A stretch of DNA of 64,000 nucleotides from Gelatoporia subvermispora B (Eukaryota; Basidiomycota; Agaricomycetes; Polyporales; Gelatoporiaceae). The notes beneath the pieces were generated by a model that saw only the letters and a program-made list of their open reading frames with translations, was not told where the DNA came from and searched no databases. The stretch is from the NCBI GenBank assembly GCA_000320605.2, contig KB445806.1:862299-926298 (forward strand), given 5' to 3'. Of the stretch, positions 1-12,497 are shown one piece after another. The position numbers and the translations under genes were made by a program. The first letter of the stretch is position 1, and every line of letters starts with the position of its first letter.

Positions 1-2614
1 CGTCAATCCGCTCCATGGACGCCTCGAGCGACTCGCGACGCGCCGCCCGTTGCGCAACGCGCGCGACGAGGTCGAGTGCGTACGAGTACAACCCGCCGTC
101 GTACAGCACGATGAACCTGTTATAATGGGGTATCGCAGCCATGCTGACGATATTGGACGCGTTCAACACCTTGCGAAATGCCTGGCCAGATGCTGTCCAC
201 GACATCACGCAAGGTCAGTGACACGGATGCAACGGTGGAAATATTCTACGTACATGCCTCTCCGCGAGGAGCGACGTAGATCCCCGTAGAGCACCCGACA
301 GCGACGAAGTTCTTGCCACCGCTCGCTATTCCAAACGGATGGTTACTTCTCTGAAGACCGTGGTGGTATGGACTGGACTGACGCACTTAGAGGCGCAGCC
401 GCCGTACACCGTCCGGTGAACGGCCTGCTGCTCAAGTTGTTCGTTACCGTATACTTGAAGTATCCCTCGTTGATCGTATGTGGTGCGAACCACTGGAGCA
501 CCAGGGAGAAACCAAGCACAACGCTTCAGAACACAGACATGCTCGGAGTAGTACGAACGCACCATATTCGACTCCTGGCGCACCTTGCGCACGCCTAGCC
601 CGTCTATCAATGCACTATGCCACTCCTTGCGCAGTTCCTCTGTCCCCGCATACAGTGTGTACCGCCGTGCTGATTTGGCCGACGCATGGTATATTGTGAA
701 CGGATATAGCGGCCGAACGCGCGAGCGGAAGCTCTCGAAGAGGCTACCGTCCTCAATTCGTTCTTTGCGTGTCTCCATCGGGCCATCAAACGCAGCAAGG
801 CGGAGATACTCCAAGGGAATCGGCTACACCAAGCTCGTCAGGGAGTGATCATAGGATGGAGGCGTGCTCATACCCTTGAAACGACCGAATTACGCGTGAT
901 GCCGCTGGATCGCGTCTCAGGCTTCAGCAAGAGTACTGTCCCGGATGTCAGCGAGCGACGAAGGAAGACTATGGCTGTCTCACGATAGTTGTCCAACAAC
1001 GCAACATGCAGGTCAGCCCAGCTATATGCGACCTCCGACTTGAACCGTCGTGCGAGCGGGCCCTGGTAGATCAGCGTCCTACTCTCATCGTACAAATCCA
1101 TGTCCTGCCATACCACTGATCAGCCCCCAGTGTAGCGCAATCCATTCGCACTTACGATGATTTCGCCCTTCTGATACACCAAGCTCTCGCATAGATTCCA
1201 AAATTTGACCTTGCCCTCCGCGGCCTGGATCCCGGGCTGCGTGCTCTTGATGAGATTACCGAGTACCTCGATGATCAACGGAAGCTCCTCAATATCTGGA
1301 TGATCCGGCGCTGTCGCTTTGAGGGCATTCTCGACCAACAGCCGCAGGCGCGCCAGACGGGTTACGGGCCGCGATAGGAACGTGATCAGGTCGCGCTTCC
1401 GCACTCGCGGGCCTTGCGCGCATTGTTGTAGGAAGTACTGGTACTTGGTATTGCGCTTCAGTTCTGCACGGTGCCGCTCCTCCGCGAGTGGGTAGTGCTT
1501 GATGTAGTCCTCGTAGTCGCGTTGAAATGGAGACTGTACGCATTCTGTGGGACGATGAGCACCGACTGCTGGATGCTCAAGAGGGTGACTCACCGTGGAG
1601 GATGATGTCCGCGAGACTTTGCACTAGTGGGTGCTGGTCGCGTTGTCGCGCGAAGAGGGCTGCCAGGAGACGCTGATGATGTGCAAGAATCCGATCCAGA
1701 TTGTAGAACACCTCGGAGATGAACCCGCGGATCCGCTGTTCCGGCACGGCCTGGACATTGATCATCGGTTCGATGTACACCTATAAGATAGCATACAGTC
1801 AGCGAAACTTCGACGACCGCTCCAACAGATCTACTAGTACCTCTCTGATGAGCTCCAAGTCCGAGACGTAGTCCTTCTCCGACTTGATGATCTCAAAGAG
1901 CACCGACTGCCGCTGAACCTCCTTTTTGTCGAGCACCTCACGTGCTTCTGGTGGGACCAAACGGTGCCATTGCTCGTCGTTCTCGGCGAGGTCGTCCGCC
2001 TGAAATCGCCGGAGGCCTTCTTCGGACTCGAGTCTGGTTTGCACGTTATCAGGCAGCGCGCGCCGAGCGCAGGCACGACGTACGAAAGGTTAGACAGTTC
2101 CTCCGAAAGGTCCTTCGGGATCAACTGGAAATTAAAGAACGTGGGGTAAGGCTCAGCTTCGTGAGAAACTACCGTTGGGACACACCTCGGGGCTACTCTC
2201 AAACGTCGACGGGGGCCTCGATTCTCCCTGCGAATACCCTCCAAGCGAGTACGGGCTAAGGGTCGTTTCGCTCTTGATGGAACGGTGTGCTACGGTTGGA
2301 CTAGGACGCGCCGACGCGCGCTGGGAGGACGAGCGGAATATATGTGGCTGGGGGAACGACAGACGTCCCGGGGATGCCTCCTCGTACGCACTCGCCGGAC
2401 GGCTCACAGGGCGCGAGCCCGCATCGAGGCTGATTCGCGGCTGATTCGAGCTCGTCGACGGCTCGTAATATGTCGAGCTGGCATCGCCCGTCCACAAGTT
2501 GAGCGGATCGTCTTCCGGAGTGAGCGACGAGAACGACGCGGAAGGCGAGGGATTCGTGGGGGGCGCTGCGCCGGGCGGGATGGCGACGTGCGGGCGGGGA
2601 TGGCGGGCCACCAT
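1..2614 (-). CDS. rom2: Rom2-like Rho1 guanine-nucleotide exchange factor (partial)
   Basis: Exchange factor expected to load GTP on Rho1-type GTPases at the plasma membrane in the cell wall integrity pathway. Reading leftward: a Ser/Pro-rich N-terminus, a DH domain opening near 1900 (VLFEIIKSEKDYVSDLEL) and running through the exon at 1600-1780 (PEQRIRGFISEVFYNLD), a PH domain covering about 1240-590, and a citron-homology (CNH) domain that is still open at the left edge (VLYDGGLYSYALDLVARV). At least six short introns. The C-terminus lies outside the window. The start at 2614 is uncertain: another frame opens at 2681 and runs into the same stretch, so a short 5' intron or a base error is possible. 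No DEP domain was seen. Domain order DH-PH-CNH is that of Rom1/Rom2, so the family call is firm while the symbol is by analogy. Confidence 0.88.
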
Positions 2615-3468
2615 TGTTCACGTCGTTCTGCGCGACGAGGTCGAGCGCAGAGGTAGAAAATACGGCTTTTGTCGTGCTCACATGCGACGATATCCCGAGG
2701 CCGGGGTCGATGCGTTCATGGCGGACGTTGTTCCTTGGGCGCCTGGCGTTATCTGTTTCGTCGGCCCGCTGATCCTGGATAGGCCCTTGTGTTTTCTTCC
2801 GCGATGTTCATTTCGACAATTGCACGGTCGCGGATGGAGGATCGTGCACGAAGTCAACTTGCACTAGTGGAGAGCAGATAAATCGTCGCAAAATCACATT
2901 CGTTTGCTGTGCTGTAGCTATGCAAGATGCGCGCAGGATCTCGGCAGCTCGGCCATTCGATGTCGAGAGACTGCGATATTTATGGAAGAAGTCAATTCGG
3001 TCATGTCGGCAAGTACTCCAAAAATTTACTTAGAGATTCGACGCCAACTGGCAATGATGCCCTGCATGGTCTCCAACGGTATCACACAATCGCCTTACTT
3101 AGATTCGAACATAATCACAGTGACTGTTAAACTCAGTATTCATGAGGTTCGCAAAAATCAGATGCGAGATTGCCAGCAGGGCGACACATCGTAGTGACAC
3201 AATCTCAGCTAGCAATAGCGGAGATAACCGAAGAACCATCGACTGAAAGCCGAAATTCAAATCTCACGACGGTCCATACTTCGAGCACTTGCAACACCCG
3301 GGCTCGCACGAATCTGTGATTTTTGAGAGATTTTGCATTGCATCACAACACAACAAATCGCGACAGACAACACGGAGAACCAAACGACAACATTCGACAC
3401 TGCGCCGCCCACTCACACCGAGAAAAACCTCGCCTCCAGAGCAGGCCGCGTGCGGCGCCGACGGCAGC
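2615..3468. other. Intergenic, no gene seen
   Basis: Holds the 5' side of the RhoGEF gene and the 3' side of pbp1. ORFs here are short, lack recognisable motifs and overlap in all frames. I see no RNA gene or repeat. Confidence 0.5.
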
Positions 3469-6400
3469 CTACGCGTGCCCGACGCCGGGCATGGACACGG
3501 GCGGCGGCTGCGCGCCCTCGTATGGATGCGGCGGGCCGCCGGGTGCGCCCGGCGGGGGCATCATCATGGGGTACGGGACGGCGTGGTGGACTGCATGCGC
3601 ACACAAGATCAGCACATCGTACTACGAGGAAGCGTACTGGGACGTACGTTGGGGACTCTGGTGATAGTATGCCTGCGCATGGGAGGGGATGGGGGTAGGA
3701 GGCATGGATGGTCTTGGACCGGCGCCGTTTGGGGGCGGGTACGCACCGGCGGGAGGAGGCATGAATTGTGGTGCTGCATTGCAAGCATGGTTAGGTCGCC
3801 CTCGTACGCAGTCGATATGACCCATGATCGACTTACGAGGCATCTGGCCCATGGGTGGTGGCGGGTACATGGCTACGCCTGCGGCTCCTATCAAGAATGG
3901 GCCTGCATATACCGGGTTCGACTTACCATTGGGAGTCATCGGAGGATAGTGCATGTGCTGCATGTACGGTCCCGGGATGAACGCGCCGGGTGGCGGCGGC
4001 GCCATGCCGGGCATCATTGGCTGGCACAAATTTTTCATAATGCCACCAGTACTGCATGACGATGAGACGCACCTGCCCTGGATATGGATATGGTTGGTAC
4101 GCGTACACGTATCCGCGTGCAGCGGCTTGCGCATTGGGGTCTTCTTCGTACGTTTGCGACTGGACAGTGGGCGGCGGGACGTGAGGCGCGAGGTGCGGCG
4201 ACTGTGGCTGTGCGGGCACCTGGAGGGGAGGGAACATCTGCATGTAACGCTTGCCGTGGTACTGCCACATCGCCGCTGCACATGCACAGTCAATGACATG
4301 CAAATATACGGTCAAACACTGAAGTTGGATACTCACCGACAGCAGATGCCTCCGCAACGTTGTGGAACTTGAACGGATTGAAGTCGTCCTTGATGTGTAC
4401 TGGCGGACCCTTCTTGATGACACGCGTACCGAAGAACGGGTTGGGCGGGGTCTGGGTCTGGGTCTGGGCCTGGGGCTCCGCAGACTTGTTCTTAGGTGAA
4501 GGCGAGGAGACGCCGTTCGGGTTCGGTGACCCAGCCTACGATACATCAGTATCTCTCACCGCTGAACTGACAACGTGAAGCACTCACCGGTGAAAACGAT
4601 TTCACAGTCGGCCGGAACGACGACGCATTCACGTTCAGCCTGTTCGCAGAGGTAGGCGACAGCGGAGTACTGCTAGCTGCAGCGTTGGCGGGGCGCGCCG
4701 GCTGTCCATTCGCGGCTCCAGCAGATCCAGCGGGTGCACCGTTGGTGGCAGGGGTGCTCATGCGTTTGCCCTTGAACGCCGGGATCTGCTGGATGACCAT
4801 GCTGATGCGACCGCTCTTCGCCTCGCCAGCCTTCGTCGGCGGTGCCGACTTCGCGCCGACACCTGGTTGAGGAGCGGGAGGAGCGGGACGGGGGGTCCCG
4901 GAGGGCTTGGAAGTGCCGGGAGGCGTAGGGTGCTGCGGGGCGGCGGCGGCAGCTGCAGCGACGCTCGCCGATGTACCGATAGTGCGAGCTTGCGTAGACT
5001 CCGCATCGCGAGTCGACTTCTCCTTGATCTGGCGCTGCTTCTCCTCGTCCTTGGCGAGTATGGGCACGAGATCGTCCGGAATGGGCTTGTTGAGCTGCAG
5101 AGATGAGGCAATACACGCAGTCAGCGATAAGGACGGACGATGACAATTTCGTTACGTAGACCCACTTTGAAGCTCTTAGAGAATTTGACCAGATCTGCCA
5201 CGCGCTTGTCCATCTCGCTCTTCATGAGTTGCTGCTTCTTCTTCATCAGCCGGTCCTTCTCGTTCGAAACAAAGTCGCGGAACGCAGGCACCGCGTCTGC
5301 AGCAGGCTACATAGCCGTGTTCAGCTACCAGAACACACAAACTACTCTTCACAACGCACCTTGGCAGTACCAGCAGGCGCAGGCGACGGGGACTGAGACT
5401 GGGCCTTGACAGCTGGGGCCGCAGCGTTCGCACTTGCGGTGGCAGCAGCAGGCGCAGGCTGCACCACCGATCCATCCGGCCCATTGACAGATACCTTCGG
5501 GACAACAGGCTTAGCACCATCTGCCTGTGTCCCCTTGCGTGCACCAGGGGGTACATATGCATTAGCACTGCGCACGACAGCGCCATACCTAGAAAAGGTG
5601 ATGAATGACACGGTGAATTGACATCAACTAGAAGCAAGTATAAAGATACCCACTTGTCTTCCTCGTTCCCGCCCGCATCTCCAACCAGGTTCTGCACACG
5701 CTCCTCCGCAATGTGCGGGTTGCTCGTCACAGTCTGCAAATGGTCACATCAGCACTGTACTCATATTCGTCCATGATAAGCTGACACTCACTCCCATAAT
5801 CTCGCTCGCGATCAGCGCCGCGCGGCGTTCACGCTCCTTGAAGTCGGGCGCAGACCTGTCGATCCGCGTCGTGTACACATCCTCGTCGAAGCCCGCGCGG
5901 ACACCAAACAGCCGCTCGTTCGCCGCAAACTGGTCCCACGCACCCCCCGCGCCTGCGCCGGGTCCAAATGTCTCTTCATCAGCAGCCCTCCCGGGACCGG
6001 GCGGGGGAGACGTCGCTCCGGGAGTGGGTGACCCCGCGGAGGCAGGGGTTTCCGAGGGCGGCTGCCATGCCTGCAGCTCGCGTTCCCGGCGAGGCGCCGT
6101 CTTTTGGCTGATGTCGGTGTCCGTCTTGAAGCCTGCGGGCAAGGGGTCTGATGGGTGAACGGGACACAGGTGAGATGAAGAGAACGCACTGTCGGTGGGC
6201 GCACGCGCGTCGGCGGGGCCAGATAACCACGTCTCGATGTTCGTCGCGGCGACAAACAGGTGGTCGCGTAGGGGGGCCCCGGGCGTGCCGAGGTCGCGCA
6301 CATTGCGCAGGCTCACGCCGAGCGTGTCGCCCTCCGGGCCCGTCGCGGCGACGACACCTTCGTATCGGGTGTGTGTACGAGTCGTCAGCGTGATCGTTGT

Positions 6401-6775
6401 GCCCGTCAAGCCGGAGAGCTGCTGCAGCATGCGGTCGTGCGGGGCGTCTCCGGGGCGCGTTCCCGCGCTGCTCCCGCCGTTGGCGAGAGGCGGAAAACTG
6501 GGAGCAGGGGCCTGCCCTCCGTTGGTTCCACGAGTGTTGGGCGGGCCGGGAGAGAAGGTCGGGGAGCCCCGCGCACCGGTCCATGCGGGGGGTCGGCTGC
6601 GGGAGCGATGCCACGGCGACGAGACGAGACAAGGACGAGGGTGATAAACGACGACGGCAGAGACAGTTCACGAGTTCAGTTTGCGCTCTGGTCGGTATGT
6701 GGTGAGTGCTCACCGGACAGCGGGCTCTGGCATGCCCTTGCGCTGGGGCTTTGGCTGGCGTGCCGTGGCGGCCAT
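3469..6775 (-). CDS. pbp1: Pbp1 / ataxin-2 homologue (poly(A)-binding protein-binding protein)
   Basis: Cytoplasmic RNA-binding scaffold of stress granules and poly(A) tail control. The short first exon encodes MAATARQPKPQRKGMPEPAV and joins after a GTGAGC donor at 6713. Next come a Pro/Gly linker, an Sm-like domain (MLQQLSGLTGTTITLTTRT, about residue 62 on) and an LsmAD domain (DQFAANERLFGVRAGFDEDVY, then SAPDFKERERRAALIASEIM). A PAM2 motif for binding the MLLE domain of poly(A)-binding protein is visible as LNVNASSFRP near 4630. The tail is rich in Pro, Met, Gln and Tyr. A last intron (GTACGT donor near 3640) adds a short final exon ending at 3469 (HHAVPYPMMMPPPGAPGG), so the stop at 3622 in the unspliced frame is not the real end. 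Start chosen because its peptide matches the conserved N-terminus of basidiomycete Pbp1. Confidence 0.93.
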
Positions 6776-6937
6776 GAAAGTATAGAAAGAAGTAGATACG
6801 CAGAAAGAAAGAAACTAGGAGACACAACCGTTCCAGACAGGGAAAAGAGATCACAAGGCAGCGGACGCTGCGGGAGACGGTGAAGACGAGGATGGGGACG
6901 ACGGGGAGAACGTCGGGCGAAGCTAAAGGCTTCAAGG

Positions 6938-7075
6938 ATGTCGAGCAACCTGTTGCAAGAGGGGATACCGCGCCCGGACCCGGATCACCCCATTATCGCC
7001 CGCGTTGCTCTGCGCTGTAATCACATTCTATACAACATACTCCTCACTACCGGCCACGACTACAGGTCGTCGTAG
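6938..7075 (+). CDS. Small ORF of 45 codons, unknown
   Basis: A 45-residue reading frame starting MSSNLLQEGIPRPDPDHP, with codon use like the neighbouring genes. It is divergent to pbp1 and starts about 160 bp from the pbp1 start codon. The family is not recognised. It could be the first exon of a spliced gene whose other exons I could not place, or chance. Confidence 0.2.
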   Translation: MSSNLLQEGIPRPDPDHPIIARVALRCNHILYNILLTTGHDYRSS

Positions 7076-8178
7076 TTCGTCGTCGCTCACGATGACAACT
7101 AGCCGTCCCTCACTGCGGAAAAGGCAGTGGTGGGCGCAAGAGGGGGCGATAGCACCGCGGCTGCACCTATCACAACCAGAATTCGAAGTTATCAACGCTA
7201 AAGTCACGCAAAGAACTGTCGGCAATGATCCCTGCGCGAAAATATACAAATACCCTTGGGCTCAAATTGCTTGCGAGGACAATATCAGAAGTCTGTGGGC
7301 TTTCCAAATGTCAAGGACCTTCTCTGCGCCCCTCGCAGAAGACCAGCAACATTTTGTCGGCATTTCTAAGCTGAGCAGCTATTTACGAAGATAACTCCCG
7401 CTAAGGCCCAAATAAGGCTTAGACCGCCGCGGCAAATGCAACTTGGCCCACGCGCGGGAGGACGGTTCGGGGTCCTGCCTCGTGGGAGGCCTGGATGTGG
7501 CGATTCACTTGCCTCCGCGATATGTATCCCGTCCATCTCACCGCACAGCTCTTTCGCTTCAGAGTTTCAATGCTATCTACGACGACACAGATATTTTCTC
7601 GACGTTCTCACAGTTGCTGAACGAAGAAAGAGGCACACAAGAGCACGTCAGCTTCATGCCTTCGACGACGCGACAGAAGGCTAGGCCCGTGATTCGCGCT
7701 AACGCTCTAACTCAAAGTCCATTCACATCGACTCCGTGAACCCGGCAAGAACCGACGCATATATGCGGCAACTTGTCGCACAAACTTGCCTACGTACTGG
7801 AAGCGCTGGCAGATTCCCTCAGAAAGCCTTTCTGTGATTGTCGGAAGAGTGTGGAAACCCGCCTGTCATCATGCATCATGTACGGCGAAAGGCCACCTTT
7901 CGTAGCGGGTGAGTATCGCCGTATCCACCGTGTCTTCCTTGTGTGGCGGCATGGTGCTGTGTATTGCCTGAATGGAGGTATGCGATATAGGTAAGTGATC
8001 CGTGCTAGCATTCATTGCTTGACGCATGGCAAGACAATGGCATTTTAGAGACGTTCAAAGCTGCCCACTTGCCCTCGCCTGGAGGCCGCGTAGGGCCTGC
8101 CACCGCATTGGCGATAGGTAGGCGAGAGTAAGCGGGCGACTCTGAATAACTCTGTTCGTTGATATGAACTAGCATACA

Positions 8179-8325
8179 ATCACCTCGTTCAAGTCCTTCG
8201 CCTGCAAGCCTTATGGAAGCCGCCTTGGGCCGCCTGAAGCCCGACTATGTAGGGCTGGCTGGACTGTCAGCGAGCAGTAGGCGGACCTAGCGCCCGACAA
8301 GTAGGCGACCCTGAACGAGGTGAAT
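8179..8325. repeat. Imperfect inverted repeat, about 27-30 nt arms
   Basis: The left arm (8179-8208) and right arm (8299-8325) are inverted copies sharing CACCTCGTTCA plus a second matching block (TCGCCT). The 90-nt loop contains smaller self-complementary pieces such as AGCCC...GGGCT. No flanking target duplication was identified, so a transposon end, a structured RNA or chance all remain open. Confidence 0.45.
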
Positions 8326-9746
8326 GCACGAACTCGTCGAGTCTCGCAGTCGCATGTTGTGCCAGACATCTGCATTCCGTGTGACAGTCGCATGGTCGAG
8401 GCTGGCTACGTGTCAGCCTGCGCTTCAGCGCTTGGAGGGACACTATATACACTCATACATCATCGGAAGTCAGTTGCAGAAACATGACATTTCGACATGG
8501 TAACTCACGTTTGAGCAACATCAGTGCTATTTGTTGTGTATGGATACACGGTGGCGAGTAGCTCCAATGTCGCGGAGATTGACGAATCGCGGGGTTGTCC
8601 ATCGCTATACAGCAATTATCCCGCGACTTTGACAGATCTTTCTTCGAAGTTCATCCCGACTACACTTGCGTAGCTCCGATTACACGTGGCACCTGCGACA
8701 AACATATGGATCAACGTCAATCCAATTCGCATGCACTCATGGCGCAATAAAACAAGAAATCGCTGATATAAACAGCTCCAAGACATACTACCGACCGGTA
8801 GACAGGTCTGCGCCCCAACACCACGCCACTAACCATCACGGAGCGCCAGGAGGTGACGCTGATCACAGAAGTAATTGGGGAGCAGGCCTCACCCACTTCG
8901 GAGACGGAACAACTTGCGTTTGGGTGTTGGCCGCCTACAACCTGTGCACATCGCCAGCATTCGAACGAGGAAGGCCGGGCGTGAACCAGAACTGCCAACC
9001 TGGACGCGCGCTCGCATGCGCCCGAGAAGAGAATGTTGACGGACGATGGACACGAGATGAAATATCAGTGCGTCTGCAAAGATGTGAGCAGTTTATACTT
9101 GGCTTATTAGACAGCCGGCGAGTGCGGGCCACGCGCGACGATCTCAGGCACCTGAAGGTTATTAAACAAAGGCGCGGCGGGACGTTCAAGAATACTGGGC
9201 AACGTTCCTGGAACCTGGGCGGTGCAAATATAGTCCGTGACAATTAGACGTAGGTGCCTACGGGATGCACACAGAAGACAGGTATGCAATTCCACGCCAT
9301 CGCCAAATTGAACATACGAACATTCCGCGGCTCGCATCTCTGGCAGTGCAAGAAGTGTTTCCCTCTTTCACGTCTGTGGGGCTATGTGGATGACGAATTG
9401 GAGAGCTGTGCAAGTGACAAGACTAGCGCGAATCGCAAGCCCACATCAGCAAGTGGTGGTGGCGGTCAGCAGGATGCATGGAAGGAATTGACGGGCTAAC
9501 GAGGCACGTGCATGGGAGAAGGGGCCGCTAGAAGCCAGCCTGGGCTGTTCCAGCTGGCGTCTATGCCATCGGCTGCAGACTGAATGCGGGCATCTTTCCC
9601 ATTTGGGAATGTTCTCCCCTGCACAGCCAATCAAAGCGCCAGGATGTACACGGAGACTGCTCCCTACCGATTCAAGTCAATCACTAGGCGATGCGATAAG
9701 CCCGACGCTCGTCTCAAACTGGCGCAGAACATACCGTCTGGACAAG

Positions 9747-9752
9747 TATAAA
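9747..9752 (+). promoter_or_regulatory. TATA box of the peroxidase gene
   Basis: A clean TATAAA lies about 100 bp upstream of the start codon at 9853, followed by a pyrimidine-rich stretch suited to transcription start. Spacing is typical for a strongly or conditionally expressed fungal gene. Confidence 0.55.
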
Positions 9753-9852
9753 GGGCGGGTGACATCCTCCATACCCGGCTCAAGTCCTCGCACTTCCGCT
9801 TCCGCTCTTACCCACGCCGCCCTCATATTCTCGCATCCCTAGACCGGCCAAA

Positions 9853-11184
9853 ATGTCGCAACCGCACAAGCACGACGACCACGAGCACACCGACGTCTGC
9901 CCCGTGACCGGCCACGTCGCTGCGCGCGAAGAGCACGCCTTCTGCCCCGCGAAGAAGACCGACAGTCGCTCTCCATGTCCCGCTCTGAACGCGCTCGCCA
10001 ACCACGGCTACCTTCCCCGCGATGGCAAGCGCATCTCCGCCAAGATCGTCACCAACGCTCTCGAGGAGGGCTACCACTGCTCCGGCCCCCTCGCCTACGT
10101 TCTTGCGCATGGCGGCTTCCTCCTACTGGGCCAGCGCGGCCAGACCATCTGCCTCGCTGACCTCGCGCGCCACAACCGCATCGAGCACAACGCATCCCTC
10201 GCCCACCCCGATGCAGGCCACCGCGACGAGTACGCCCCCACCCACGTCCACAAGGATCTCCTCGAGGAGTTCCTCGCACACAGCAAGGACGGCGAGCTGA
10301 TCACTCCCGATGACGTCGCCCGCGCCCGTGTCCGCCGCGAGAGCGTGTCCGGGCCAGTCGATGGGCTGCACGCCGAAATCGCACGTGGGGAGATGGCGAT
10401 CGTCATGCACCTCTTCAACAACCCCAATGCCGATCCCGAGCTGCACGAGAAGCTCGGCGACTACAATATTCCTAACCGCCGCCGCTCGATCTGGAAGAAG
10501 CTCAAGTCCGTCGTCACCTCCGGCCCGAGCACGAAGCCGCGCCACCCCGATGCGCCGCTCCCTGGCGTGCCCGTCGAGTGGTTGCGCACGTGGATCCACG
10601 AGGAGCGTTTCCCCGACGGGTGGCACCCATATCACAAGGTCGGCCTGGTGCACACCATGGAGATGTCCGCGACGATCCGCACGGCGATGAAGAAGCACGC
10701 ACAAAACCGCGCGACCAGGCGGCGCACGCTCACGTTCCTCCAGCGCACGCAGCCCGAGACTGTCATGGAGGCCGAGCTCGCCAAGTCTGCGCGCATTCTC
10801 GGCCAGGCGCACCCCGACGCCCGCGCCGCCGTCCAGGTGTCGCACAAGCACGACGAACACGAACTCGACGAGCCCGAGGTCCGCGAACGCGACCGCAAAC
10901 GCCTCACGATCGAGGTTGATCGCCCATTGCCCGATGCGGAACCGTCCCTCCCCACACCCCCGCTCTCATCCGCCTCCAGCGACGGTGGCATGCCTCACTC
11001 GCCCGACTCGCCTGACACCCTCAAGACGCCTTCCCCGTCGCGCACCACCTTCCCCGCGTACGTCGTCGGCATCGACAAAGCGGCGACACTCCAAGTAGTG
11101 TCGGAGGAGACCAAGCGGAGCATTCTCCCCGACGTCGTTGCGGAGCCGCGCGGCCTCGGTATCAGCGTCCCCGTCGCTGTTTGA
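9853..11184 (+). CDS. Heme-thiolate peroxidase (chloroperoxidase/peroxygenase family)
   Basis: Predicted heme-thiolate enzyme of the Peroxidase_2 family, which uses hydrogen peroxide to halogenate or hydroxylate organic substrates. A single 443-codon exon. The family signature SPCPALNALANHGYLPRDG lies at residues 40-58, making Cys42 the predicted axial heme ligand. The second motif is EHN at 111-113, where chloroperoxidases have EHD and unspecific peroxygenases EGD. The N-terminus is hydrophilic and His-rich with no signal peptide, so the product is probably intracellular, unlike the secreted industrial members. The core continues to about residue 290 (VEWLRTWIHEERFPDGWHP), followed by a Pro/Ser/Thr-rich tail of about 150 residues that is extra for the family. 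A TATA box lies upstream. Family call is firm; the substrate is unknown. Confidence 0.92.
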   Translation: MSQPHKHDDHEHTDVCPVTGHVAAREEHAFCPAKKTDSRSPCPALNALANHGYLPRDGKRISAKIVTNALEEGYHCSGPLAYVLAHGGFLLLGQRGQTICLADLARHNRIEHNASLAHPDAGHRDEYAPTHVHKDLLEEFLAHSKDGELITPDDVARARVRRESVSGPVDGLHAEIARGEMAIVMHLFNNPNADPELHEKLGDYNIPNRRRSIWKKLKSVVTSGPSTKPRHPDAPLPGVPVEWLRTWIHEERFPDGWHPYHKVGLVHTMEMSATIRTAMKKHAQNRATRRRTLTFLQRTQPETVMEAELAKSARILGQAHPDARAAVQVSHKHDEHELDEPEVRERDRKRLTIEVDRPLPDAEPSLPTPPLSSASSDGGMPHSPDSPDTLKTPSPSRTTFPAYVVGIDKAATLQVVSEETKRSILPDVVAEPRGLGISVPVAV

Positions 11185-12497
11185 TTCTCGCACAAAACTT
11201 CGAGGACTCTTTACATTATATCTTTGATTATACCTTGCCCTACTATACGGCCCCTGCGCACAGCCTACCAAAATTCTACTGTTTCACGTAGTCCGCCTTA
11301 ATTCGTCGCTCGCGTCGTGTACATAGTATCACACTATATCTTGTATCTGTAAAGCTCTCCATCAATGCGTCTGACAAACATCATCTTACGAATGGATATG
11401 GCGAAGAAGCTGCGCACGCCGCTATCTTGGGGCTGAGAATCTCACATCTCTACAGTCAGCAGTTCGTCTTGTGACATGAAGTACAGCGTACAATATAACT
11501 TCGATGTGTCATGGAAGGTCCAGAGTATGCTTCGAATCAGGGGCGTACCGCCGTGGGTGATCGAACGCTCCGATATGGACGAAGGTTTCATGGGGCGGGG
11601 AAGCGCAATCGCGAGATCTAGTACTTCCAACTGCACCTTATCTTGGTGTATGAGGTCGACAGCAATGCTTGTACCCACTTCAAGCAAAGGGGTGTAATCA
11701 TGATGTAGCGTCTGTTTGCCAGCAGGTCTCGCAGCTAAACCGAAATTGTTGAGGCACTGGCAGCCGCGTTGACATCATCCTTCGATATATTTATACCTTG
11801 CAGACTGGGGCCGAGATCGTGTGTCAAAAAAATTCCAGCACAACAGACAACCATGGTATTGCAAAAACTGGCTTGCTTTTGAACTTGTCTTGTACGATGT
11901 GAGCCCGTATGCGGTCAGCCTCCGTGGCCGTGCAAATTAGTGTCGAAATGGACGCCGCAGAAGATGGATCGAGTCCGGAGCCACTGGGCCGATGGGTGCA
12001 ATGGTAAGCGCCCGCTGCCCAGCCCCGCCCACATATGACATGGATCATTTCCTCAGGGGTCTTCTCTGCTGTTTTCATAACGGGGGCGTACATGTGCTGT
12101 CGCGAGAACCACACATAGTCCGATCACGGTTTTCCACCGCCGCATCTGTGCTGAGATCCCGAGATCCTCAACAGCGATGTCGCGGTTCACTAGCAGGGCT
12201 CCTCCAAGCCTCGAGTATTGTGACAAAGTCTGCGAAGGGTAGCAATGGTTCCAACCCTAGGGAACGAAACCGTACAGTACATCAAGGGCCTGCAATAGTT
12301 CGAATTGGAACTCCTCACCTCAAAAGGAGACCCGTGTCTCGCATACAACACGCTCGGTTTGGACAGCAGTTATGAAATGAGAACCGCCAAGGATGAGAAA
12401 TTTCAATATACAACATGGTGGGGCTACACATGTACCAGCACTCTGCATAGCTCTAGGAGTGATCAAGTGATGGAAGTATGGATGCAGAAATCAGGGT
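11185..12497. other. Intergenic, no gene seen
   Basis: Lies between the 3' ends of the peroxidase and bub1 genes, which are convergent. Short ORFs on both strands show no motif. No repeat or RNA gene recognised. Confidence 0.5.

Larger units (their letters stand above)
6776..9852. other. 3-kb gene-poor interval
   Basis: Upstream of both pbp1 and the peroxidase gene, so it holds both promoters. ORFs at 7.0-8.0 kb and 8.67-9.25 kb have no recognisable motif and no convincing splice structure. It contains one small candidate ORF, one imperfect inverted repeat and a TATA box, each listed separately. Confidence 0.5.

Noticed and set aside
3622..4299. Stop at 3622 as the end of pbp1
   Set aside because: A good GTACGT donor and GCATGCAG acceptor join in phase to a Met/Pro-rich exon matching the rest of the tail, ending at 3469.
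8666..9247. 193-residue plus-strand ORF in the 6.8-9.8 kb interval
   Set aside because: Composition is uneven, no motif or relative is recognisable, and long ORFs also exist on the opposite strand in the same place; chance is more likely than a gene.
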